A DNA stretch of 7,820 nt from Bacillota bacterium (GCA_023389005.1 JAEWFE010000056.1:1-7820), one strand, 5' to 3'. Positions 1-6,034 are shown, counted from the first letter of the stretch. Notes: generated from the sequence alone by a model not told the origin. Translations and numbers: made by a program.

Positions 1-589
1 TACCTGATTCAATGATAATCATGATACCAAGGCCAATATAAACTGCCGCCATGACCCAGCGACCAAAATGTTCTAAAAATTCACTCACAAAAGATAATTG
101 GGCCAATGCTTTCCCTAAAATAATCAACAGGAAAATATTTAATTCAAAAATAACTAAAGTCCAAATTAATTTAGCTGTCGATAGGGTTAAAAAGTAAGGC
201 GTAAATAAACCAATATTATCCGCCCCACAAGAAGCAAAGGCAATCAAAGCGACCGTCCATAATAAATTTTTATCTTTGCGCGTTGTTAAGGTTGCTTCGA
301 CTTTTTCTTCGTCATCATCGCCAAAAAATAAATATTTCAACCCAAAGCCCAGCGGAATTAAGCCTAAAAAGCCTAAGATCCATTGTTGAGGTACAAAATG
401 CAGCACAAAAGCTAAAAATAAACTGACAGCAATTAGACCATTTGAACCAATAAATTGACCTGCAGCAATTTTTTGAGCCTGCGTTTTACTTGAATAGCGA
501 TTATTAATCAGCATTAGGATGACTAACAAATCTAACGCAGTCGACCAATACAAGACACTAGAGGTAAGTATAAAAGACAAAATTTTCAC
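1..589 (-). CDS. cadD: CadD-family cadmium/heavy-metal resistance transporter (3' end outside window)
   Basis: This is my own translation of the minus strand: an open frame of 196 codons runs off position 1 with no stop. It is a hydrophobic protein with about six predicted membrane segments, roughly at residues 4-27, 45-67, 69-88, 108-127, 139-160 and 177-194. An acidic loop (GDDDEEK, about 90-96) lies between segments 3 and 4. The motif ASCGADNIGLFTPYF (119-133) and the closing RWVMAAVYIGLGIMIIIE match the CadD family (PF03596), which moves Cd2+ and probably Zn2+ out of the cytoplasm. Family members are about 205 residues, so only about ten residues should be missing. I chose GTG at 587-589 because AGAAAG lies 8 nt upstream; TTG at 590-592 is an in-frame alternative, and a stop at 602-604 bounds the frame. 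It is the last visible gene of the pepA operon, 23 nt after usp. No cadX/cadC-type regulator is seen. The family call is firm; the metal is not shown by the sequence. Confidence 0.85.
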   Translation of the reverse strand, partial: MKILSFILTSSVLYWSTALDLLVILMLINNRYSSKTQAQKIAAGQFIGSNGLIAVSLFLAFVLHFVPQQWILGFLGLIPLGFGLKYLFFGDDDEEKVEATLTTRKDKNLLWTVALIAFASCGADNIGLFTPYFLTLSTAKLIWTLVIFELNIFLLIILGKALAQLSFVSEFLEHFGRWVMAAVYIGLGIMIIIESG

Positions 590-612
590 CAACGTTTCTT
601 TCTAATGAATAT

Positions 613-1056
613 TTATTTAAAAGGAACCACTAAACAGTCACAACACGCCTCACGCACAAGATAGCTAGCAACACTCCCTAACATTAACTTTTCAAGGGCG
701 TGCAAACCAGATTGTCCGACAACGATTAAATCTACCTGATAAGTTTCAACTAGTTGATGGGCCAATATCAAGCGTGGCGAGCCGCGATAAACAAGGGATT
801 TGACAGGTGCAAAGTGGTGAATATGCGCATAATCTTCACATTCACGCAATAAATTTACTGCTTGGGCTTCCTCTTTGGCCAAAATATCTTCATTTAATGG
901 CGCAAATTCCAGCATTTTAGGTAGCTGTTGATCAATCACATGCACAGCTAACAACAAAGCTTCATTGCGTTTGGCTATGGCGACTGCTTTTTCAAAGGAC
1001 CGAAATGCTTGCGGCGAACCATCAATCCCAACTAAGATACAGCGATATTCTTGCAC
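613..1056 (-). CDS. Universal stress protein, UspA family, ATP-binding type
   Basis: This is a 147-residue single-domain cytoplasmic protein of normal length for UspA (PF00582). It opens with the usual beta strand ILVGIDGS (residues 7-14) with the conserved Asp12. Near the C-terminus it carries the complete ATP-binding motif G-2x-G-9x-G-S as G114, G117, G127 and S128, followed by a final strand ending LVVPFK. It therefore belongs to the ATP-binding, MJ0577-like class, which usually forms dimers and acts in general stress survival. The biochemical role of most members is unknown. The start is GTG at 1054-1056, with TAGGGATGG just upstream; a stop at 1066-1068 excludes any longer in-frame start. 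It lies 22 nt after the thioredoxin-like gene and 23 nt before cadD on the same strand, so it is probably co-transcribed from the pepA promoter. Confidence 0.93.
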   Translation of the reverse strand: MQEYRCILVGIDGSPQAFRSFEKAVAIAKRNEALLLAVHVIDQQLPKMLEFAPLNEDILAKEEAQAVNLLRECEDYAHIHHFAPVKSLVYRGSPRLILAHQLVETYQVDLIVVGQSGLHALEKLMLGSVASYLVREACCDCLVVPFK

Positions 1057-1078
1057 CTGCCATCCCTACTTTCAATCC

Positions 1079-1390
1079 TTATAGATTAGCTAAAAAATCC
1101 TCAATTTCTGCTTTGGTTTTGCGATTTTTATTAACCAGACGACCTAATTCTTTGCCATCTTCAATCACGACAAAACTAGGAATACCAAAAATATTCCATT
1201 TACTTTCCACATCAATAAATTCATCACGATCAACTTGAATAAATTGATATGCTGGAAAGTCGGCTTCAATTTCAGGCATGGCTGGTTTAATAAAACGACA
1301 ATCTCCGCACCAATCTGCTGTAAAGAAAAAGACGTTTTTGCCCTTTTCCACATAAGTTGCTAATTCTTCTAAACTTTTTGGAATAATCAT
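1079..1390 (-). CDS. Thioredoxin-like protein with WCGDC active site (YtpP-like)
   Basis: This 103-residue protein is close in length to classical thioredoxins and has the thioredoxin fold signatures. A strand FFFTADW leads into the redox pair Cys28-Gly-Asp-Cys31, and the cis-proline loop is GIPSF, with Pro71. No signal peptide or membrane segment is seen, so it should be cytoplasmic. The active site reads WCGDC instead of the WCGPC of housekeeping thioredoxin. Asp in place of Pro between the cysteines should change its redox potential and partners, so this is more likely a specialised thioredoxin-like protein (compare YtpP of Bacillus, encoded near an M42 peptidase) than TrxA. ATG at 1388-1390 is preceded by AAGGTGG, which overlaps the pepA stop codon, so translation may be coupled. 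Disulfide reductase or oxidoreductase activity is inferred from the motif; the substrate is unknown. Confidence 0.9.
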   Translation of the reverse strand: MIIPKSLEELATYVEKGKNVFFFTADWCGDCRFIKPAMPEIEADFPAYQFIQVDRDEFIDVESKWNIFGIPSFVVIEDGKELGRLVNKNRKTKAEIEDFLANL

Positions 1391-1403
1391 CTATTTTCCC
1401 ACC

Positions 1404-2480
1404 TTATTTATCAAATAAAATTGTATCAACCGTTGAACGATCTAAGCCTCGTAATACTTGGATTAAGAATTCACGAGCGGCTTCGAAGTCTTTAATGCTA
1501 AACATGGTTTGATGCGTATGGATATAACGTGCAACGACCCCAATTGTAGTTGATGGAATACCTTCATTGGCTTTATGTGCAGCCCCCGCATCGGTACCAC
1601 CACCTGAAACAAAATATTGATAAGGAATATGGTGCGTACTTGCAGTGTCTAATAAATATTCTCTAAATCTAGGCAATAAAATGTGGCCTGGATCTAAAAT
1701 ACGTAAAAGGGTGCCTTCTCCCAGATGACCGAAAGTACCGTTTTTAGTGACTAAATCATCCGCTGCTGAACAATCCAAAGCAAAGAATAAATCTGGTTTA
1801 AATTTTGTCACAGATGCACTAGCCCCACGCAAGCCAACTTCTTCTTGGACATTCGCACCGGCAATCAATGTATGACCAAGTGTTTCATTTTGTAAAGCTT
1901 CTAAGGCTTCTAAAACTAAAGTACAACCAAAACGATTATCCCAAGCTTTTGAAATAATATTTTTTTGATTAGCCGTCATAATCGTTTGTACATCAGGCAC
2001 AATCGTATCACCTGGTAATACACCAAAACTCAAGGCTTCTTCTTTAGATTCAAAACCAGCATCAAATAAGATATCCGTCACTTGCACATTGGCTTGAGCG
2101 CCCTTGCCACGTAATAAATGTGGTGGAATAGAGGAAGAAATGCATGGATAGTTGGCTTTTGCTGTTTTTAAGACAAATCGTTGTGCAGAGACGACATAAG
2201 GATTCCATCCTCCGAGCGGTGAAACTTTAAATAAACCACGGTCCGTAATTTGTGTCACCATAAAGCCAACCTCATCCATATGTGCCGCAATCATAATTCT
2301 TGGGGCTGCTTCACTTTGCGCATGACGAATCCCAAAAATACCCCCGAGACGATCTTGTTCGATTTCATCTACTAAAGGTGTCATTTTTTCACGCATATAA
2401 GCACGAATATCCCCTTCAAAACCACTTGTACCGGTTAATTCTGTTAATTCTTTGATCCGTTGAAATGTTTTTTCGTTCAC
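1404..2480 (-). CDS. pepA: Glutamyl aminopeptidase PepA, M42 family metallopeptidase
   Basis: The protein has 358 residues from the chosen start, matching lactococcal PepA. M42 enzymes are large cytoplasmic oligomers with two metal ions; PepA removes N-terminal Glu/Asp from peptides. All expected ligands are visible (numbering from the 2480 start): His67 and Asp69 in AAHMDEVGF, the bridging Asp181 in SKAWDNRFG, catalytic and ligand Glu213-Glu214 in VQEEVGLRGA, Asp236 in FALDCSAADD, and His321 in ARYIHTHQT. GGGTDAGAAH is also present. The start needs a decision. GTG at 2490-2492 would give four more residues but overlaps the Shine-Dalgarno sequence. GTG at 2478-2480 has AGAAGGGTGA ending 8 nt upstream and gives an N-terminus (MNEKTFQRIKELT) like other PepA proteins. 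It is the first gene of the operon, 13 nt before the thioredoxin-like gene. It is intact. Confidence 0.95.
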   Translation of the reverse strand: MNEKTFQRIKELTELTGTSGFEGDIRAYMREKMTPLVDEIEQDRLGGIFGIRHAQSEAAPRIMIAAHMDEVGFMVTQITDRGLFKVSPLGGWNPYVVSAQRFVLKTAKANYPCISSSIPPHLLRGKGAQANVQVTDILFDAGFESKEEALSFGVLPGDTIVPDVQTIMTANQKNIISKAWDNRFGCTLVLEALEALQNETLGHTLIAGANVQEEVGLRGASASVTKFKPDLFFALDCSAADDLVTKNGTFGHLGEGTLLRILDPGHILLPRFREYLLDTASTHHIPYQYFVSGGGTDAGAAHKANEGIPSTTIGVVARYIHTHQTMFSIKDFEAAREFLIQVLRGLDRSTVDTILFDK

Positions 2481-2515
2481 TACAACTCTCACCCTTCTAA
2501 AGTAATATCATACTT

Positions 2516-2544
2516 ATTATACCTTTTTCATTTCCATTCGCCAA
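2516..2544 (-). promoter_or_regulatory. Sigma-A promoter of the pepA-thioredoxin-usp-cadD operon
   Basis: On the minus strand, -35 TTGGCG (2539-2544) and a perfect -10 TATAAT (2516-2521) are separated by exactly 17 bp. The start point is expected near 2509, giving a leader of about 30 nt before the GTG at 2480. No other promoter of this quality is seen before cadD, and the downstream gene gaps are 13-24 bp, so all four genes probably depend on it. Confidence 0.75.
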
Positions 2545-2596
2545 ATACTTATGATGCTAGTTTCTTAATCCTTTTAGGCTCACTTTCATTACTAGG

Positions 2597-2611
2597 AATT
2601 TTCATGAAATT
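2597..2611 (+). promoter_or_regulatory. Possible CodY box between pepA and the PepSY-like gene
   Basis: AATTTTCATGAAATT agrees with the CodY consensus AATTTTCWGAAAATT at 13 of 15 positions and contains the perfect 10-bp palindrome TTTCATGAAA. It ends one base before the extended -10 of the plus-strand gene, so a bound repressor would block that promoter. It is about 53 bp upstream of the pepA -35. CodY represses peptidase and amino-acid genes in many Firmicutes when branched-chain amino acids are plentiful. The match is seen in the sequence; binding is inferred, and AT-rich DNA gives chance matches. Confidence 0.4.
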
Positions 2612-2612
2612 T

Positions 2613-2621
2613 TGCTATAAT
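2613..2621 (+). promoter_or_regulatory. Extended -10 promoter of the PepSY-like gene
   Basis: TGCTATAAT is a perfect extended -10 element (TGnTATAAT, with the hexamer at 2616-2621). No convincing -35 is seen 16-18 bp upstream, which extended -10 promoters tolerate. Transcription should begin near 2628, leaving about 27 nt before the chosen TTG start at 2655. Confidence 0.65.
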
Positions 2622-2654
2622 AATAGAAAAAATTAGAAAAACAGGTGAATGCTA

Positions 2655-2981
2655 TTGAGTATCCAGTCACAATTTAGAAATGGTCTAGCTATCGGTATCG
2701 GCGTTGGTTTATTAAGCGGTTTTGTCTCAGCTAGTTTCACGAAAAAAGACAAACTCCTACAAGCCGACCATATCTTACAGAAAATTAAAGAGGCTTTTTT
2801 ATTAGAAGGGCCGATTGAAGGTAGTTGGATTGAACATACCATGCAACCTTATCAAAAATTTGCGGTAAAAACCCAAGGCTACCCTGGAGGCATCACACGT
2901 TATGAAGATGACCAACTCGTGACCTATGAATTTCTTGCGGATGCCAAAACAGGAGCTATCTTAGAGTTAAATCGGATGTAA
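2655..2981 (+). CDS. Small membrane-anchored PepSY-like protein
   Basis: This is a 108-residue protein. Residues 9-28 (GLAIGIGVGLLSGFVSASF region) form one hydrophobic segment after a short N-terminus with one Arg. The basic stretch TKKDK follows, then an extracytoplasmic or membrane-facing domain of about 75 residues. There is no lipobox cysteine and no clear signal peptidase site. The end, YEFLADAKTGAILELNR, resembles the closing strand of PepSY domains (PF03413), in which a D-x-x-TG-x-(I/V) turn is typical. Small PepSY proteins are thought to modulate peptidases at the cell surface, and an M42 peptidase neighbour is seen in other Firmicutes. The start is chosen from the ribosome binding site: AGGTGA (2643-2648) directly abuts ATG at 2649 with no spacing, but lies 6 nt before TTG at 2655. 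Starting at the ATG adds only two residues. The gene is divergent from pepA and ends before a shared terminator. The PepSY assignment is by eye only. Confidence 0.72.
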   Translation: MSIQSQFRNGLAIGIGVGLLSGFVSASFTKKDKLLQADHILQKIKEAFLLEGPIEGSWIEHTMQPYQKFAVKTQGYPGGITRYEDDQLVTYEFLADAKTGAILELNRM

Positions 2982-3001
2982 AAATGACGATAATAATCAA
3001 A

Positions 3002-3040
3002 AAGTCCTACCTCTTCATGAATGGTGAAAAGGTGGGACTT
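3002..3040. terminator. Bidirectional rho-independent terminator between convergent genes
   Basis: The arms 3002-3017 and 3025-3040 pair over 16 bp with one G-U pair and one mismatch around a 7-nt loop. Read on the minus strand, the hairpin follows the hexuloisomerase-like gene and leads into TTTTTGATTATT, a good T tract. Read on the plus strand it is followed by the weaker CATTTATATT after the PepSY-like gene. It probably serves both, more strongly the minus-strand operon. Confidence 0.85.
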
Positions 3041-3058
3041 CATTTATATTCAAACTCG

Positions 3059-3595
3059 TTACTCAATATTCACATGTGCTTGTAAAATTTCATCATTGGT
3101 GGCTGACTGCTGTCTAGAAAGCATCAAGCATAAGATATCCAGTGTAATGTGCAGCGTTTGATCAAATAGACTCGACAACAATTGGATAGAAGCGATTCCT
3201 GAGCCAGTTTTTGTAGCACCTGGGATAACAATCATTTCATCAGCTAATTTAGCAAGAGCTGATTGATTATCACTCGTAAATACAAGCAAAGTCAAGCCTT
3301 TTTCTTGCGCACTTTTTGCATCCATCAGCACGCCTTTTGTTGTTCCTGAACCAGAAATGGCAATAAATAAATCCCCTTCTTGCACACTGGGCGTAATTGT
3401 TTCGCCTAATACATAGACTTCATAACCTAAGTGCATCAATCGCATTGCAAAACTTTTTGCCTGAAAGCCACTTCGTCCAGCGCCTCTGACAAAAATCCGC
3501 CGTTGCTTTGTAAATAGTGGTAAGATCTTTTGTAATTGTTGTTCATCGACTTTAGCCATCACTTGACTAATTTCATTCATTACTTCTTGTATCAT
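3059..3595 (-). CDS. hxlB: SIS-domain sugar-phosphate isomerase, 6-phospho-3-hexuloisomerase (PHI) family
   Basis: This 178-residue, single SIS-domain protein matches the PHI family in length. PHI converts 3-hexulose 6-phosphate to fructose 6-phosphate, the second step of the ribulose monophosphate route for formaldehyde. Recognisable family motifs in order are GAGRSG (38-43), FAMRLMHLG (49-57, with the active-site-region His55), GETITP (64-69), ISGSGTTK (80-87) and a C-terminal HVNIE. Several positions differ from Bacillus HxlB as I recall it: GSGET is GSGTT here, IQPMGSLFEQ is IQLLSSLFDQ (Glu to Asp at 145), and HANLE is HVNIE. Substrate specificity is therefore uncertain. No partner synthase (HPS, hxlA) is in the window. 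ATG at 3593-3595 is preceded by GAGAGGT overlapping the nnrD stop, with a gap of 10 nt, so the two are co-transcribed and possibly translationally coupled. The family call is firm, the reaction less so. Confidence 0.82.
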   Translation of the reverse strand: MIQEVMNEISQVMAKVDEQQLQKILPLFTKQRRIFVRGAGRSGFQAKSFAMRLMHLGYEVYVLGETITPSVQEGDLFIAISGSGTTKGVLMDAKSAQEKGLTLLVFTSDNQSALAKLADEMIVIPGATKTGSGIASIQLLSSLFDQTLHITLDILCLMLSRQQSATNDEILQAHVNIE

Positions 3596-3605
3596 TTTTT
3601 ACCTC

Positions 3606-4445
3606 TCAGTGATAAACCTTGACAAAATAATCCATCCAATATGGAATTTTTTGAATTAATTGACTCGGCAAAACCACATAACTTTCTTGCGCAATTTTAT
3701 CAGCAATAAAACTGTGTAGGTAAACCGCGGCTAAAATGGCTTTTTCTTTATCCGTAAATTGGGCTAAAAAGCTACCAATCATACCAGCTAAAGAATCTCC
3801 CATTCCTCCTGTAGCCATACCAGGATTTCCCAATGGATTAATAAATTGGGTTTGATTCGCCAAATAAATTTGGGTTTGATGACTCTTTAAGACGACATTT
3901 GTTTGTAATTTTTGTTGGACAGCCAAATTTTTTTCAAATGTTTGATCTTTAATTGCGATTTGCGAAACACGTTGCCACTCCATTTGATGCGGCGTTAAAA
4001 CTACTTTTTCAGGATATTGAAAGTCCATGGGAAACTCCGCCATTATCGAAAGAGCCGAACCATCAATCACCAGCCACTGATTTTCTTTTTGGTTTTGAAT
4101 GACTTGTTGCAAGATTGTCCGACATTGTGGATCATCACCAAGACCAGGACCAATAACAATCACATCAGCCGTTTGACAAACCCGATCAACTTCTACTAAA
4201 TTTTGCCAATCCACAATCATCGCCTCTGGTGTACGCGCATGGATAGCAGGACGGTTTTCTTTATCACAAATTGTAGTAGTAAGCCCAGTGCCTGAATATA
4301 CACAAGCTTCGGTAGCCAAAATAATTGCGCCTCCATACCTTAGATTCCCTCCAATACAACAAACTCGACCAAAATTCCCTTTATGGCTGATTAAAGGGCG
4401 GCGAGCAATTGTACTTAGAATCGTTTCGTCTAACGCTGTTAACAT
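3606..4445 (-). CDS. nnrD: ADP-dependent NAD(P)H-hydrate dehydratase
   Basis: NnrD is a cytoplasmic repair enzyme of the ribokinase-like fold. It dehydrates the S form of damaged NADHX/NADPHX back to NAD(P)H using ADP. The 279-residue length fits the stand-alone dehydratase (YxkO type). Motifs in order are HKGNFGRV (21-28), IGGN (31-34), YGGAIILA, IGPGLGDD (98-105), VLTPHQMEW (149-157), VVLKSHQTQIY (184-194) and the signature NPGMATGGMGDSLAGMIGSF (207-226), with catalytic Asp217 in GMGD. The N-terminal epimerase domain (NnrE), fused to it in many bacteria, is absent here and is not elsewhere in the window. ATG at 4443-4445 has GAGGTGA 6 nt upstream. It is the first gene of a two-gene operon with the hexuloisomerase-like gene and is divergent from pepV. 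It is intact. Confidence 0.93.
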   Translation of the reverse strand: MLTALDETILSTIARRPLISHKGNFGRVCCIGGNLRYGGAIILATEACVYSGTGLTTTICDKENRPAIHARTPEAMIVDWQNLVEVDRVCQTADVIVIGPGLGDDPQCRTILQQVIQNQKENQWLVIDGSALSIMAEFPMDFQYPEKVVLTPHQMEWQRVSQIAIKDQTFEKNLAVQQKLQTNVVLKSHQTQIYLANQTQFINPLGNPGMATGGMGDSLAGMIGSFLAQFTDKEKAILAAVYLHSFIADKIAQESYVVLPSQLIQKIPYWMDYFVKVYH

Positions 4446-4482
4446 CTAGGTCACCTCGATGAAATTTAGTTATTACGAGTAA

Positions 4483-4491
4483 ATTATAACA
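4483..4491 (-). promoter_or_regulatory. Extended -10 promoter of the nnrD operon
   Basis: On the minus strand, TGTTATAAT is a perfect extended -10 (hexamer 4483-4488). A TTGTTA lies upstream, but with only a 14-bp spacer it is probably not a true -35. The expected transcript starts near 4476 and has about 30 nt before the nnrD ATG. Confidence 0.65.
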
Positions 4492-4540
4492 TAAATAATA
4501 AATAACAACATGTATAATACAGCGATTCAATAATTTACTT

Positions 4541-4569
4541 TTGTATCTTTTCTCTAATAGTGTTATCAT
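4541..4569 (+). promoter_or_regulatory. Promoter of pepV
   Basis: TTGTAT (4541-4546), a 17-bp spacer, and TATCAT (4564-4569) preceded by TGT form an extended -10 promoter. The expected start point is near 4576, giving a leader of about 30 nt with AGGAGG at 4590-4595. Transcription starting there would leave the GTG at 4576 with no upstream ribosome binding site. Confidence 0.65.
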
Positions 4570-4605
4570 GGTAAGGTGAATAAAACTTTAGGAGGTCGTA
4601 AATCT

Positions 4606-6018
4606 ATGACTATCGATTGGAAAAAAGAAGTCGAATCACGTAAAGATGACTTATTAAATGACTTAGTTGAGTTATTAAAAGTCAAAAGTGAACGTGAAGA
4701 CGACAAAAAAAGTGAAGATGCACCTTTTGGACCAGGACCTAAAGCTGCTTTACTACATATGTTAGGCTATGGTGAACGCGATGGCTTTACAGTGAAAAAT
4801 GTAGATAATTATGCGGGTCATATCGAATACGGTGAAGGTGACGAAACACTTGGTATCTTCTGCCATATGGACGTGGTACCGGCTGGCGATGGCTGGGATA
4901 CAGATCCATATGTACCCGTCATTAAAGATAATCGCATTTACGCTCGTGGTTCTTCAGATGATAAAGGACCTAGTATCGCTGCTTACTATGCTTTAAAAAT
5001 TATCCGTGATTTAAACTTACCAATTTCTAAAAAAATCCGCTTTGTTGTGGGTTCAGATGAAGAAAGTGGTTGGGGCGATATGGATTATTACTTCCAACAT
5101 GAAGAAAAACCTGATTTTGGTTTCTCTCCTGATGCGGAATTCCCAATTATCAATGGTGAAAAAGGAAATGTTTCTTTACGTTTACACTTTGCTTCAACAA
5201 ATACAGGTGCTGTACGTTTAGATAGTTTTAAAGCTGGCTTACGTGAAAATATGGTTCCTGGTAAAGCAAGTGCAAAAGTGGCATTTAACGATGAATTACA
5301 AGCAAAAACTGTGGCAGATAGCTTCAATTATTTCTTAACTAGCCGTCCAGTTTCTGGTGAAGCAAAAGTCGATGGTAATGTCGTTACTTTTGAAGTAGTT
5401 GGTAAATCTGCACATGGAGCTAGTCCACATCTAGGTGTAAATGCTGGTACTTATTTAGCAGCCTTCTTAAGCAGCTATGAATTTGCTGGCGGTGCAAAAG
5501 ACTTCTTATCAACTATCGAACAATATATCCATGAAGATGTTTATGGTGAAAAATTTGATATTGCCCACGAAGATGAAAAAATGGGTAAATTAACAATGAA
5601 TGCTGGTTTATTTAGCTTTGAAGCAGATGGCGAAGATGCATATGTGAACTTGAACTTCCGCTATCCTAAAGGCACTTCTGCTACTTTATTAACGGCTGGC
5701 ATGATGGCTAAAATTGGCGCAAATAAAGTAAAAATTGAAGAACGCCCACATCACATGAAACCACACTATGTTCCTGCTGATGATCCATTGGTAGCAACTT
5801 TATTAGCTGTTTATGAAGAACATACTGGCCAAAAAGGTGAAGAACAAATCATTGGTGGCGGTACATTCGGTCGTCTATTAGAACGCGGAGTTGCCTATGG
5901 TGCGATGTTCCCAGATTATATCGATACCATGCACCAAGCTAATGAATTTATGGACTTAGATGACTTATTCAATGCTACAGCGATCTATGCTGATGCCATT
6001 TATCGTTTGGCGAAATAA
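4606..6018 (+). CDS. pepV: Dipeptidase PepV, M20 family (Xaa-His/carnosinase-like)
   Basis: The protein has 470 residues, the length of lactobacillal PepV. This cytoplasmic monomeric two-zinc enzyme cleaves a broad range of dipeptides, including some beta-Ala and D-Ala types. Residues visible (470 numbering) are His87 and Asp89 in FCHMDVVPAGDGW, Asp118-Asp119 in RGSSDDKGP, catalytic Glu152-Glu153 in GSDEESG, Asp176 in FSPDAEFP, the lid-domain His in GKSAHGASPH, and a C-terminal ligand His in DTMHQANEF. The lid domain spans roughly 185-380. ATG at 4606 is chosen because AGGAGG lies 10 nt upstream. An in-frame GTG at 4576 would add ten residues but sits at the predicted transcription start and lacks a ribosome binding site. 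The gene uses GGT, GAA, AAA and TTA very strongly, which suggests high expression. It is monocistronic: its own promoter precedes it and a terminator follows. Confidence 0.96.
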   Translation: MTIDWKKEVESRKDDLLNDLVELLKVKSEREDDKKSEDAPFGPGPKAALLHMLGYGERDGFTVKNVDNYAGHIEYGEGDETLGIFCHMDVVPAGDGWDTDPYVPVIKDNRIYARGSSDDKGPSIAAYYALKIIRDLNLPISKKIRFVVGSDEESGWGDMDYYFQHEEKPDFGFSPDAEFPIINGEKGNVSLRLHFASTNTGAVRLDSFKAGLRENMVPGKASAKVAFNDELQAKTVADSFNYFLTSRPVSGEAKVDGNVVTFEVVGKSAHGASPHLGVNAGTYLAAFLSSYEFAGGAKDFLSTIEQYIHEDVYGEKFDIAHEDEKMGKLTMNAGLFSFEADGEDAYVNLNFRYPKGTSATLLTAGMMAKIGANKVKIEERPHHMKPHYVPADDPLVATLLAVYEEHTGQKGEEQIIGGGTFGRLLERGVAYGAMFPDYIDTMHQANEFMDLDDLFNATAIYADAIYRLAK

Positions 6019-6034
6019 ATATTAGACAAAAACA

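Noticed and set aside
1005..1238. Plus-strand open frame of 77 codons
   Set aside because: It lies wholly opposite the thioredoxin-like and stress-protein genes, whose motifs are clear, and its protein shows no recognisable domain.
4513..4518. Plus-strand TATAAT as a second pepV promoter
   Set aside because: The hexamer is perfect but has no -35 at 16-18 bp, and the preceding TG lacks the one-base spacing of an extended -10. The AT-rich context makes chance likely, although a weak upstream start cannot be excluded.
4381..4569. Minus-strand open frame of 62 codons upstream of and overlapping nnrD
   Set aside because: It runs through the nnrD and pepV promoters and out of frame into nnrD, with no ribosome binding site and no recognisable product.
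4445..4605. Riboswitch or long leader between nnrD and pepV
   Set aside because: The 160 bp are filled by two divergent promoters and short leaders of about 30 nt; no conserved fold or terminator-antiterminator pair is visible.
5088..5327. Minus-strand open frame of 79 codons inside pepV
   Set aside because: It is antisense to well-conserved pepV sequence, has no plausible promoter or ribosome binding site, and is explained by the codon use of pepV.
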